From NCBI RefSeq assembly GCF_047030795.1, contig NZ_JBKYIC010000005.1: a stretch of 64,000 nt of DNA; one strand, written 5' to 3'. Under the pieces are notes generated by a model. It was not told the origin of the DNA. It did no database searches and was given only the letters and a program-made list of their open reading frames with translations. This DNA is from Frisingicoccus sp902471845 (lineage in GTDB: Bacteria; Bacillota; Clostridia; Lachnospirales; Lachnospiraceae). Below are positions 26,510 to 35,000 of the stretch, in pieces. The translations under genes and the position numbers were made by a program. Every line of letters starts with the position of its first letter. The first letter of the stretch is position 1.

Positions 26510-29395
26510 ATGAGACGAAAAGCAAATTTGAAGAAGTTCATGGCGTTTCTTTTGTCTGCGGTGATGCTGTTGTCGTTATGCACGACAGTATTTGCCGAAA
26601 CTCCCGGCAATTCCGGCGAGAGTGAGACAAACCCGGTGGTCTGTCAGGTGACCGAAGGGTGTACATTGGAAAATGGCCATGAGGGCGAATGCGTCGTGGA
26701 ATCCGATAAGGGTGAAACAAAAACAAAAGAAAACTTACAGGATGACGAAACTGAGGAAGAGAGCACGGAAAAGACTGGAGAAAATGAAACCTCAGAGGTT
26801 GTATCCGAGGCAGTGCAGGATTTTCTGTTCGCGGTAGACGCTATTGTCATTCCTGGAGAAATTAATGATGAGACCGGACCAGCGCTGAACGAACAGATTG
26901 GCGTGGCATCGGATGCTTATGAAGCATTGAGCGCAGAAGATTTGGAACGTGAAGATGTTCAGGCCGCTGTGCTTATTATGCAGACAGCGATGAATGCATT
27001 GACTGGTGGGGCAATAACTATACCTTCGATGTATAATCCGGTTACAATTCAGGCTCGCGTCGTTTGTGCCTCTCCTTCATGGACAGAAATTTTTCTTGGC
27101 GGAAATGACAAGGCTTATGCAGGGAGTGGTACAGAATCCTATCAGGCTTATTATACTATCCCTCCATTAGACCATTTTTTAGCAGGAACGGCCTATGAGG
27201 GCTATAACTACGGCAGAGTAACAAAGGTTGTGAGCTCCTATCATCTCCCTGCCGGAGGCGAAGCTCAAGTTGGACAAAATGTAGAGTTTGGTACAAACAA
27301 ATCTGTTCAGACGATAACTTATTGGGTAAGCAGCTGGTCCGCCAGCAGTTATATGTGGAATTTTGAATTAAAGTTTGATGCTAATGGAGGAAATGGTGAG
27401 CCAGATACTCTTACATATGGTACAAATGATACATATACCAAAAGCCATACTTTTACCATACCGGGTACACAGCCTGTTCGGAGCGGTTATAACTTTAAAG
27501 GATGGAGTGAAACTGCGGATAGTACGAAAGTTTGTTGTCAGCCTAATGGAACGTATACAGTGAGACAAACTGTGTCAGGATACGGTGGAGGATCTGCCAG
27601 CAAGACACTTTATGCCGTATGGGAAAAGGATGTCACTTATACTGTTACCTATACAGACGGTGTAGCAGGCGAAGAGATTTTTAAGGATCAGGTCTATTCA
27701 AATCTTAAATCTGGAACTTCTACGCCTACATTTAGCGGAACGCCTGAACGTAAAGGTTATACCTTTAAAGGCTGGACGCCGCAGGTAGCGTCCATAGTGA
27801 CAGGAAATGCGATATATACGGCCGTATGGGAAAAGAAACCAGAGGCATCTGACTGGAGTAAACTGACCATTGAAAAAACAGCAACACCTTCAGGAACAGT
27901 GAAGCCGGGAGATACGGTCACCTATACAATTTCGGTAACGAATGGTACAGGAAGAGCCTTAAAAGACATAACCGTTTCTGAAAAATTAAATGAGAATTTG
28001 ACTTTTGTCAGTGTAGACCCGGCCGGACAGTATGACGCGTCCACTGGTGTATGGACGATTGCATCTCTGGCCAATGGAGCAAAAGCGCAGCTGACGCTCA
28101 GTGCCACAGTTAAAGAAGGTGTTGCCGACGGAACGGTGATTTCAAATACGGCGGCAATTACCGACGCAGGAACCGATGACGATGAAAATGAAAAATTGCC
28201 GGATGGAACTAAACCGGAGGATAAGGCCGATGTAACGGTTACCAATCCTGTTGTAAATCCGCCGACAATTACGATTCACTACTGTGATAAAGATGGAAAC
28301 CCGTTAGCGGATGATGTGACTGTAAAGGCAAATGACGACGGAAGTTACGATGTAACAAACGAAGCCACGACAAAGATTATCGATGGATGGGTATTTGATT
28401 ACGCGGATGGTGAATTGACTGGAAAAATCACGGATAATATCGAAATTACAGCTTACTATGACAAAGATGAGAATAAAGATGGAATTGCAGATAAGTTTCA
28501 AATTAAAGTGACTTTCCAGGTGAAGAATGGTTCGTGGAATGATGGGACGACAGAGGATATCGTAGAGTATCTCACGAAATTCGATGAAAATGGAAAGATG
28601 AGCGAAACGGGAACGGCTGTTGTTGCCAATGTACCGGGAGCAGGAGAGAAACCTGCCGATGGCTACGTGGCCGGAAGTTGGAACTCTAATCCATCCGGAG
28701 CGAAGCTGACAGAGGATGCGGTATTTGTTTATACATATGCACCGAAGTCAGAAGAACCGGAAATACCGGAGAAGTACACGGTCATCTATGAGCCTGACGG
28801 CGGCAAAGCGCCGGAAGGAGTAAACTATGATAAGGAAATTGTTTCAGAAGGAACAGTTATTGTTGTAAAACCGCTTCCTGAAAAGGATGGTTATACGGCA
28901 ATTGGATGGAGTGATGGAACAAAGACTTATCAGCCGGGAGATTCCATTACTGTGACAGGCAATATTACTCTTACAGTGCAATGGAAAGAAAATGAGAAAC
29001 CGACGGAGCCAACGGAGCCGACCGACCCAACGGAGCCGACCGACCCGACGGAGCCGACAAAACCAACGGAGCCGACAAAACCAACGGAGCCAACCGACCC
29101 GACAAAACCAACGGAACCGACAAAGCCAACAGAACCAACGCAGCCAACAGAACCAACGAAACCGGCAGAGCCAACAAAACCAGAAGAGCCATCTAAACCG
29201 ACAAATCCGGAAAATCCGGCAAAACAGCCGAACAACAATACTTCGACGACAACGACGGTTCAGAAGGCTGTAGACACTCCAAAAACCGGTGACACAATGA
29301 ATGTAAGCCTTATGATTGGTCTTGCGGTTGTATCTGCTTGTGCGGTTGTATTTGCTGCTTATGGCTTAGGCAGAAAAAATAAACGCAGACGTTAA
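26510..29395 (+). CDS. Sortase-anchored surface protein 2 (Flg_new, DUF11 and InlB-type repeats)
   Basis: A 961-residue cell-wall protein. A signal peptide (KKFMAFLLSAVMLLSLCTTVFA) is followed by an acidic segment, a unique head, Flg_new repeats (FDANGGNGEPDTLTYG, FKGWTPQVAS), and a DUF11-type domain (LTIEKTATPSGTVKPGDTVT to about residue 560). The constant tail shared with surface protein 1 has ITIHYCDKDG, the InlB-type repeat, an extended PTEPTDPT-type tract, TPKTGD, a membrane helix and RKNKRRR. The start has AAAGGTGAAGG upstream. Expression is predicted to require inversion of switch 2. The nearly identical tails mean both proteins would go to the same sortase and anchor in the same way, displaying different heads. 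Confidence 0.9.
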   Translation: MRRKANLKKFMAFLLSAVMLLSLCTTVFAETPGNSGESETNPVVCQVTEGCTLENGHEGECVVESDKGETKTKENLQDDETEEESTEKTGENETSEVVSEAVQDFLFAVDAIVIPGEINDETGPALNEQIGVASDAYEALSAEDLEREDVQAAVLIMQTAMNALTGGAITIPSMYNPVTIQARVVCASPSWTEIFLGGNDKAYAGSGTESYQAYYTIPPLDHFLAGTAYEGYNYGRVTKVVSSYHLPAGGEAQVGQNVEFGTNKSVQTITYWVSSWSASSYMWNFELKFDANGGNGEPDTLTYGTNDTYTKSHTFTIPGTQPVRSGYNFKGWSETADSTKVCCQPNGTYTVRQTVSGYGGGSASKTLYAVWEKDVTYTVTYTDGVAGEEIFKDQVYSNLKSGTSTPTFSGTPERKGYTFKGWTPQVASIVTGNAIYTAVWEKKPEASDWSKLTIEKTATPSGTVKPGDTVTYTISVTNGTGRALKDITVSEKLNENLTFVSVDPAGQYDASTGVWTIASLANGAKAQLTLSATVKEGVADGTVISNTAAITDAGTDDDENEKLPDGTKPEDKADVTVTNPVVNPPTITIHYCDKDGNPLADDVTVKANDDGSYDVTNEATTKIIDGWVFDYADGELTGKITDNIEITAYYDKDENKDGIADKFQIKVTFQVKNGSWNDGTTEDIVEYLTKFDENGKMSETGTAVVANVPGAGEKPADGYVAGSWNSNPSGAKLTEDAVFVYTYAPKSEEPEIPEKYTVIYEPDGGKAPEGVNYDKEIVSEGTVIVVKPLPEKDGYTAIGWSDGTKTYQPGDSITVTGNITLTVQWKENEKPTEPTEPTDPTEPTDPTEPTKPTEPTKPTEPTDPTKPTEPTKPTEPTQPTEPTKPAEPTKPEEPSKPTNPENPAKQPNNNTSTTTTVQKAVDTPKTGDTMNVSLMIGLAVVSACAVVFAAYGLGRKNKRRR

Positions 29396-29399
29396 ATAA

Positions 29400-30593
29400 A
29401 TGGCGGAAAAAAAAGACTGTTATGCCATTGTGACAAAACGGTTTCAGCTCCGGACAGCCCATGTATGCTGGCTAAAGGAGACGCAGAGAATATATAATGA
29501 AATTCTTCATTTTTATTATATGCTCTTTCTTGAAAAGACCGAGCTTCATGGCCTGGGAAATCAGAAACTCATGAGAGAGCTTGAATGTTTGAGTATTGTC
29601 GGGCGGGATAAGAAACCTGTGGAGTATCCGCTTCCGTGGAAAGGTGTTCCGCTCTATTTCAGAAGGGCAGCCATTAATACGGCACTGGCAGCGGGGAAAA
29701 GCTACTTGTCCAGAGAAGGGCAGGAACAGCCAACGGCAGCCTTTTCTGCCGGGGTTACGTTATATAAGGGAACCTACAGAGAACTGACCAGTCATTCGAT
29801 TGAGATCAAAGTGTATGACGGAGAGCGATGGCGGTGGATCCGCTGTCGCTTATCCGGAAATACCATTCCGGAAGGAGTCCGCTGTCTGTCCCCACGTCTT
29901 GTATTTGGTGAAAGACAGGTGGAACTTCATGTTCCGGTTCAAAAGAATGTGCCGGATGGAAGAACCCTGAAAGAGCGTATGGGCAATGGTATGAAAATCT
30001 GCAGTGTTCAGTTTACCAACAGGGACGCCATTGCGGTCTGCAGTGTGGTGGACGGGAAAGGCGCTGTAACATCAGTGCGTTTTCTAAAGGGCGGCAAGAA
30101 TTATGCTCACCGCTGCCGAAAAGTCTTAGAGAAAATTAAAATTTCCAAAAAGGCTGTCGGTGAAAAGCGTGGAAAAAATGATAATAAAAGATATTGGAGA
30201 AAGCTGAAACAGATCAGCAATGATGAGGCGCATCAAATCAGCCGGCAGATCATTGATTTTTGCGTGGAAACTGGTGCCGGAGTTATCCTGCTGCCGAAAT
30301 ACAGTAAAGAATTTACGAAATATGTCATGGCGGCCGTGGGAAATTGGTCTCCGCTGCACCTGAACTATCAAATACGCAGCCAGTTGAAATATAAAGCATG
30401 GCAGGCCGGAATTTTGATTCTTGAATCGGAGGTACACGATATTGACAGGTATTGTGCCCTGTGCGGCGGTATGGTGCGTAAGCAGGGAGAACTGTTTGTC
30501 TGTGAAAATGGCCATCGGGGAAATCGGCGAGTCAATGCTGCGTGGAATCTTGGGAAGAGAACAGCCCAAAGCTTGAGTAAACACATGCTATAA
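29400..30593 (+). CDS. Nuclease-dead TnpB-like protein 2 (TldR-like)
   Basis: A 397-residue paralogue of the protein at 24179, also starting four bases after a surface-protein stop. The first ~194 residues are identical or nearly so; the RuvC half has diverged (for example KICSVQFTNRDAIAVCSVVD and VTSVRFLKGGKNYAHRCRK). The same three catalytic substitutions are present: Gln in SVQFTN, Pro in ILLPKYS and Arg in NRRVNAA. The zinc motif CALCGG...CENGH is kept. Retention of the fold in two copies with the same lost residues argues for a selected non-cleaving role rather than decay. A guide-RNA-like segment follows directly. Confidence 0.8.
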   Translation: MAEKKDCYAIVTKRFQLRTAHVCWLKETQRIYNEILHFYYMLFLEKTELHGLGNQKLMRELECLSIVGRDKKPVEYPLPWKGVPLYFRRAAINTALAAGKSYLSREGQEQPTAAFSAGVTLYKGTYRELTSHSIEIKVYDGERWRWIRCRLSGNTIPEGVRCLSPRLVFGERQVELHVPVQKNVPDGRTLKERMGNGMKICSVQFTNRDAIAVCSVVDGKGAVTSVRFLKGGKNYAHRCRKVLEKIKISKKAVGEKRGKNDNKRYWRKLKQISNDEAHQISRQIIDFCVETGAGVILLPKYSKEFTKYVMAAVGNWSPLHLNYQIRSQLKYKAWQAGILILESEVHDIDRYCALCGGMVRKQGELFVCENGHRGNRRVNAAWNLGKRTAQSLSKHML

Positions 30594-30595
30594 AG

Positions 30596-30813
30596 CATTG
30601 TTTTCATAAAAGAGCAGGAAACTGTGAAAAAGAGTCTCGGACCATTGGGCGGGATTCTTCGGTTGGGTACCGCCGGGCAGCCCGTATGGGGTTGCCGAAG
30701 ACGTGTCCGGACGGACATCCGGGCAGAGAGTATCCGAAGTTATATGAAAGTCATGCAGGCAGAACTGCTGGAAGTCCTTTATATGGGGCCTCCGGTGCAG
30801 TTCTGCTTTTTTT
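30596..30813 (+). ncRNA. Putative omegaRNA-like guide RNA 2
   Basis: This aligns with the segment after the first TnpB-like gene from CATTGTTTTCATAAA to GAAGTTATAT (ending 30745), with changes in the middle that keep hairpin potential. After 30745 the sequences differ: GAAAGTCATGCAG (30746-30758) here, AAAAAGTAAAA in copy 1. A strong terminator follows immediately. It is interpreted as scaffold plus a different short guide. No match to this tract was found in the window by eye, so a target may lie elsewhere in the genome. Confidence 0.65.
30759..30813 (+). terminator. Terminator of guide RNA 2
   Basis: A perfect 10-bp stem, GCAGAACTGC / GCAGTTCTGC, with a long loop is followed by seven Ts. 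Confidence 0.85.
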
Positions 30814-30867
30814 GCTTGCACAATCCCTGGAAACTGTTAAAATAAAGATACACAGGAGGGATGTTTT

Positions 30868-31332
30868 GTGGGCAAAATGATGGTATATCACGGGAGTTAT
30901 ACAAAAATAGAAAAACCTAAAATTATTAAAGGCAGAAATACAAAAGATTTTGGTCCGGGGTTTTACTGTACAATAATCAGAGAACAGGCAGAGCGGTGGG
31001 CTCGAAGATACGATACGCCAAAAGTTAATGTTTATACAGTGCGCATGGAGGAATCTTTAAACATCCTGGAATTTAAAGAGATGACGGAAGAGTGGCTGGA
31101 TTTTATTATCAACTGCCGTCATGGCATTTCTCATAAATATGATATTGTTATTGGCGCAATGGCAAATGACCAGATTTATAATTTTATCTCAGATTATATT
31201 GATGGAATTATTACGAGGGAACAGTTTTGGACTATGGCTAAATTCAAATATCCAACACACCAGATTAATTTTTGTACAGAGGAGGCTCTTCGATGCGTGA
31301 ATTACCATACTTGTGAGGAGGTTTTACAGTGA
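30868..31332 (+). CDS. DUF3990-like protein (possible ADP-ribosyltransferase fold)
   Basis: A 154-residue protein starting at GTG seven bases after AGGAGGG. The N-terminal YHGSYTKIEKPKI followed by KDFGPGFYCT matches DUF3990, a family placed in the ADP-ribosyltransferase fold group. The later IVIGAMANDQIYNFISDYI and PTHQINFCTEEAL are also typical. Members are usually found with a small partner gene, as here, where the next gene overlaps by four bases. A toxin or effector role is possible but not shown. Confidence 0.7.
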   Translation: MGKMMVYHGSYTKIEKPKIIKGRNTKDFGPGFYCTIIREQAERWARRYDTPKVNVYTVRMEESLNILEFKEMTEEWLDFIINCRHGISHKYDIVIGAMANDQIYNFISDYIDGIITREQFWTMAKFKYPTHQINFCTEEALRCVNYHTCEEVLQ

Positions 31333-31784
31333 TTGGACGAGAAGACAAGAAAGAAAACGATTTGTTTTTTACATGCAGCCTAATTGAATATATAGCGAGA
31401 AAAACAAAAAATCACCGTTGTACAGTGGTGAATGCATTGGGGAAAAAGCGGCTTCAGAAGATTTATGAGCTGGCCGATGTTTATCACAGTGATAACATTG
31501 ACAGGGTGAGTGATGATTTTATTGAAGAGTCGGGAATCACAGAAGGAAATTTTGATAATGTAGGTACTGCCAGATATGCCATACCTTCACATTGGGATAT
31601 AGGGAAAGTGTATAAACGCCTTGTCCTTGGGGCGGCCGGGGAAAAACAGATGGATATTGTCGATGCATTGATCGATGTATATAATTCATTTGTCTGCGAA
31701 AAGATTGATAACTATAACAGTAGTTTTTACTATGATAATCCGCAAAATATTTTAAATGCGTATCTTACCGGAGAAATTGAATAA
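31329..31784 (+). CDS. Partner of the DUF3990-like gene (DUF3791-like N-terminus)
   Basis: A 151-residue protein beginning at GTG in a GTGA overlap with the previous stop, with GAGGAGG upstream. The N-terminal 75 residues (LFFTCSLIEYIARKTKNHRC to YHSDNIDRVSDDFIEESG) resemble DUF3791 proteins that accompany DUF3990. The C-terminal half (YAIPSHWDIGKVYKRLV, VDALIDVYNSF) is not recognised. The tight coupling suggests a two-protein system such as toxin and antitoxin. Confidence 0.6.
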   Translation: MIGREDKKENDLFFTCSLIEYIARKTKNHRCTVVNALGKKRLQKIYELADVYHSDNIDRVSDDFIEESGITEGNFDNVGTARYAIPSHWDIGKVYKRLVLGAAGEKQMDIVDALIDVYNSFVCEKIDNYNSSFYYDNPQNILNAYLTGEIE

Positions 31785-31854
31785 CCCTTTGTGTAAGGAT
31801 GTGTTATCATGTCATTGCCAAAAGAACAGATATATACTATTTCTAAATAGTTAT

Positions 31855-31888
31855 CGCCCATATTTTTGTCGAAATATGGGCGTTTTTT
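31855..31888 (+). terminator. Rho-independent terminator
   Basis: A perfect 11-bp stem, CGCCCATATTT / AAATATGGGCG, with a T run ends the accessory region just before the rpoB promoter. Confidence 0.9.
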
Positions 31889-31937
31889 GTATTCAATAGG
31901 AAATACTGAAATTTCGGCAAAATATGGAAGTTTGTGA

Positions 31938-31966
31938 TTGACAGAAAAAGGGGATTGCTTTATAAT
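31938..31966 (+). promoter_or_regulatory. Promoter of rpoBC
   Basis: TTGACA, a 17-bp spacer and TATAAT: both boxes are perfect. A ~100-base leader with short hairpin GCCTTAGGC precedes rpoB. rpoBC here has its own promoter because the ribosomal operon ends 11.6 kb upstream. Confidence 0.92.
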
Positions 31967-32075
31967 ATTATGATGCAATTAGTATGGAGCCTTAGGCCTT
32001 CCGGTCTGGGGTTTTGATAGGCTTAAAGTAACTTTTTAACGGTTGTTTTAATATTTAAGGAGTGAAAAACCGTCA

Positions 32076-35000
32076 ATGAACAGTATGAAGCGTATTAAGC
32101 CAGTGAAATCTGGCAGAGGCATTCGTATGAGCTACGCAAAGCAGCGTGAAGTTCTTGAGATGCCGAACCTCATTGAAGTACAGAAAAACTCTTATCAGTG
32201 GTTTCTGGATTCCGGTTTAAAAGAAGTATTCGATGATATTTCTCCGATTGCGGATTACAGTGGCCATTTAAGTCTTGAATTCACAGATTTTACATTATGT
32301 AAGGATGATGTAAAATACAGCATTGACGAATGTAAAGAAAGAGATGCGACTTACGCAGCACCTTTGAAGGTGAGAGTACGTCTCATCAATAAAGAAACCG
32401 ATGAAATTAATGAGCATGAAATTTTTATGGGCGATCTGCCGTTAATGACAGAGACAGGAACGTTCGTGATCAATGGTGCTGAGCGTGTTATCGTCAGCCA
32501 GTTGGTACGTTCCCCTGGTATCTACTATGGCATCGGCCATGATAAGATTGGTAAGAAACTCTATTCCTGTACAGTTATTCCAAACCGTGGTGCATGGTTG
32601 GAATATGAAACCGATTCCAATGACGTATTCAGTGTTCGTGTTGACCGTACCCGTAAAGTACCGGTAACTGTGCTGATCCGTTCTCTTGGTATTGGTACAA
32701 ACCAGGAAATCATCGACATGTTCGGTGAAGAACCAAAGATTCTTGCAAGTATTTCTAAAGATACATCCGACAATTATCAGGATGGTCTTCTGGAATTATA
32801 TAAGAAGATTCGTCCGGGCGAGCCTCTGGCCGTAGAAAGTGCGGAGAGCCTGATCAATGCCATGTTCTTTGACCCGAGACGTTATGACCTGGCAAAGGTT
32901 GGACGTTATAAGTTCAATAAAAAACTGGCATTCAAGAATCGTATAAAGAACTGGCCGCTGGCTGAGGAAGTTGTTGATACAACGACCGGCGAAATCATTG
33001 CTGAGGCAGGCACTGTTGTGACCGAGCAGCTGGCAAATGATATTCAGAATGCGGCTGTTCCATATGTTTTCATTCAGACAGAAGAAAAGGTTGTCAAAGT
33101 GCTGTCTAATATGATGGTTGACCTGACAAGTTGGGTGGATGTGGACCCTGCCGAAGTCGGCGTTACAGAAAAGGTTTATTATCCGCTGTTGAGCTCTATT
33201 CTTGAAGAGAATGAAGATATTGATGCCATTAAAGATGCTATTCGCCGGAATCTGAGCGAATTAGTACCGATGCATATCACAAAGGAAGACATTTTTGCTT
33301 CCATTAACTATAATATTCATCTGGAATATGGTATCGGAAACGATGATGATATCGACCATTTGGGCAATCGTCGTATCCGTGCTGTTGGTGAACTTTTACA
33401 GAACCAGTACCGTATCGGTCTGTCCCGTATGGAACGTGTGGTTCGTGAGCGTATGACGACTCAGGATCTGGATGGTATTTCTCCGCAGTCTCTGATTAAT
33501 ATCAAACCGGTGACTGCGGCTGTGAAAGAGTTCTTCGGAAGTTCCCAGTTGTCCCAGTTTATGGATCAGAATAACCCGTTGTCCGAGCTGACACATAAAC
33601 GTCGTCTTTCCGCGTTGGGACCAGGTGGTCTGTCCCGAGACAGAGCCGGTTTCGAGGTTCGAGACGTTCATTATTCCCATTATGGAAGAATGTGCCCGAT
33701 CGAGACGCCTGAAGGTCCGAACATCGGTCTGATCAACTCCCTGGCATCCTATGCGCGGATTAATCAGTATGGATTTATTGAAGCACCGTATCGTGTTCTG
33801 GACAAGTCCGATCCGAAGAATCCTCGGGTAACGGATGAAGTCGTTTATCTGACAGCTGATGAAGAAGATAACTACACCGTAGCACAGGCCAATGAGCCGA
33901 TCGATGCGGACGGATATTTCGTAAATAACTCTGTTTCCGGACGTTACCGTGAAGAAACTTCTCAGTTTGATAAATCTAAAGTAGATTTGATGGACGTTTC
34001 TCCTCGGATGGTATTCTCCGTGGCAACATCTATGATTCCGTTCCTTCAGAACGATGATGCGAACCGTGCGCTGATGGGTTCCAACATGCAGCGTCAGGCC
34101 GTACCTCTGATGCTTACGGATTCATCCGTTGTCGGTACAGGTATGGAGCAGAAAGCGGCCGTAGACTCCGGTGTCTGCGTAATCGCTAAACACAGCGGTG
34201 TGGTTGAACGTTCCGCAGCCAGCGAAATTATCGTTAAGACAGATGACGGTCAGCGTGATGTTTATAAATTACAGAAATTTGTGGGCAGCAACCAGGGTGC
34301 CTGCTATAATCAGCGTCCGATCGTATTTAAGAATGAACGGGTGGAAGCCGGTGACGTTCTGGCTGATGGTCCATCCACTTCACAGGGTGAACTTGGACTT
34401 GGTAAGAACCCGTTGATCGGTTTCATGACCTGGGAAGGTTACAACTTCGAGGATGCCGTTCTCCTGAGCGAGCGTCTTGTGCAGGAAGATGTTTATACAT
34501 CCATTCATATTGCGGAATACGAAGCAGAAGCCAGAGATACCAAACTGGGACCGGAAGAAATCACAAGAGATGTACCGGGTGTCGGCGACGATGCTCTGAA
34601 AAATCTGGATGAAAGAGGTATTATCCGTGTCGGCGCTGAGGTTCGTGCCGGAGATATCCTTGTCGGAAAGGTAACACCAAAGGGAGAAACCGAGCTGACA
34701 GCCGAAGAACGTCTGCTGCGTGCTATTTTCGGTGAAAAGGCCAGAGAGGTTCGTGACACATCCCTGAAAGTGCCTCACGGTGATTATGGTATTATTATCG
34801 ATGCCAAAGTATTTACAAGAGAAAACGGAGATGAACTTCCGCCGGGAGTAAACGAATCCGTTCGCGTATATATTGCTCAGAAACGTAAGATTTCCGTTGG
34901 TGATAAGATGGCCGGACGTCATGGTAATAAGGGTGTTGTTTCCCGTATTTTACCAGTTGAAGATATGCCGTTCCTGCCGAATGGCCGCCCGCTGGATATC

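Noticed and set aside
28930..29238. Minus-strand open frame of Gly-Ser-Val repeats
   Set aside because: It is the antisense image of the Pro-Thr-Glu repeat tract of surface protein 2, with no ribosome binding site or promoter.
24179..30593. Calling the TnpB-like genes ordinary IS200/IS605 insertion sequences
   Set aside because: No TnpA, no recognisable element ends, loss of all catalytic acidic residues, and coupling to a surface gene in both copies argue against a simple insertion sequence.
33541..33640. Possible rifampicin-resistance change in rpoB
   Set aside because: The QNNPLSEL-THKRRLSALGPGG region carries the wild-type residues at the commonly mutated positions.
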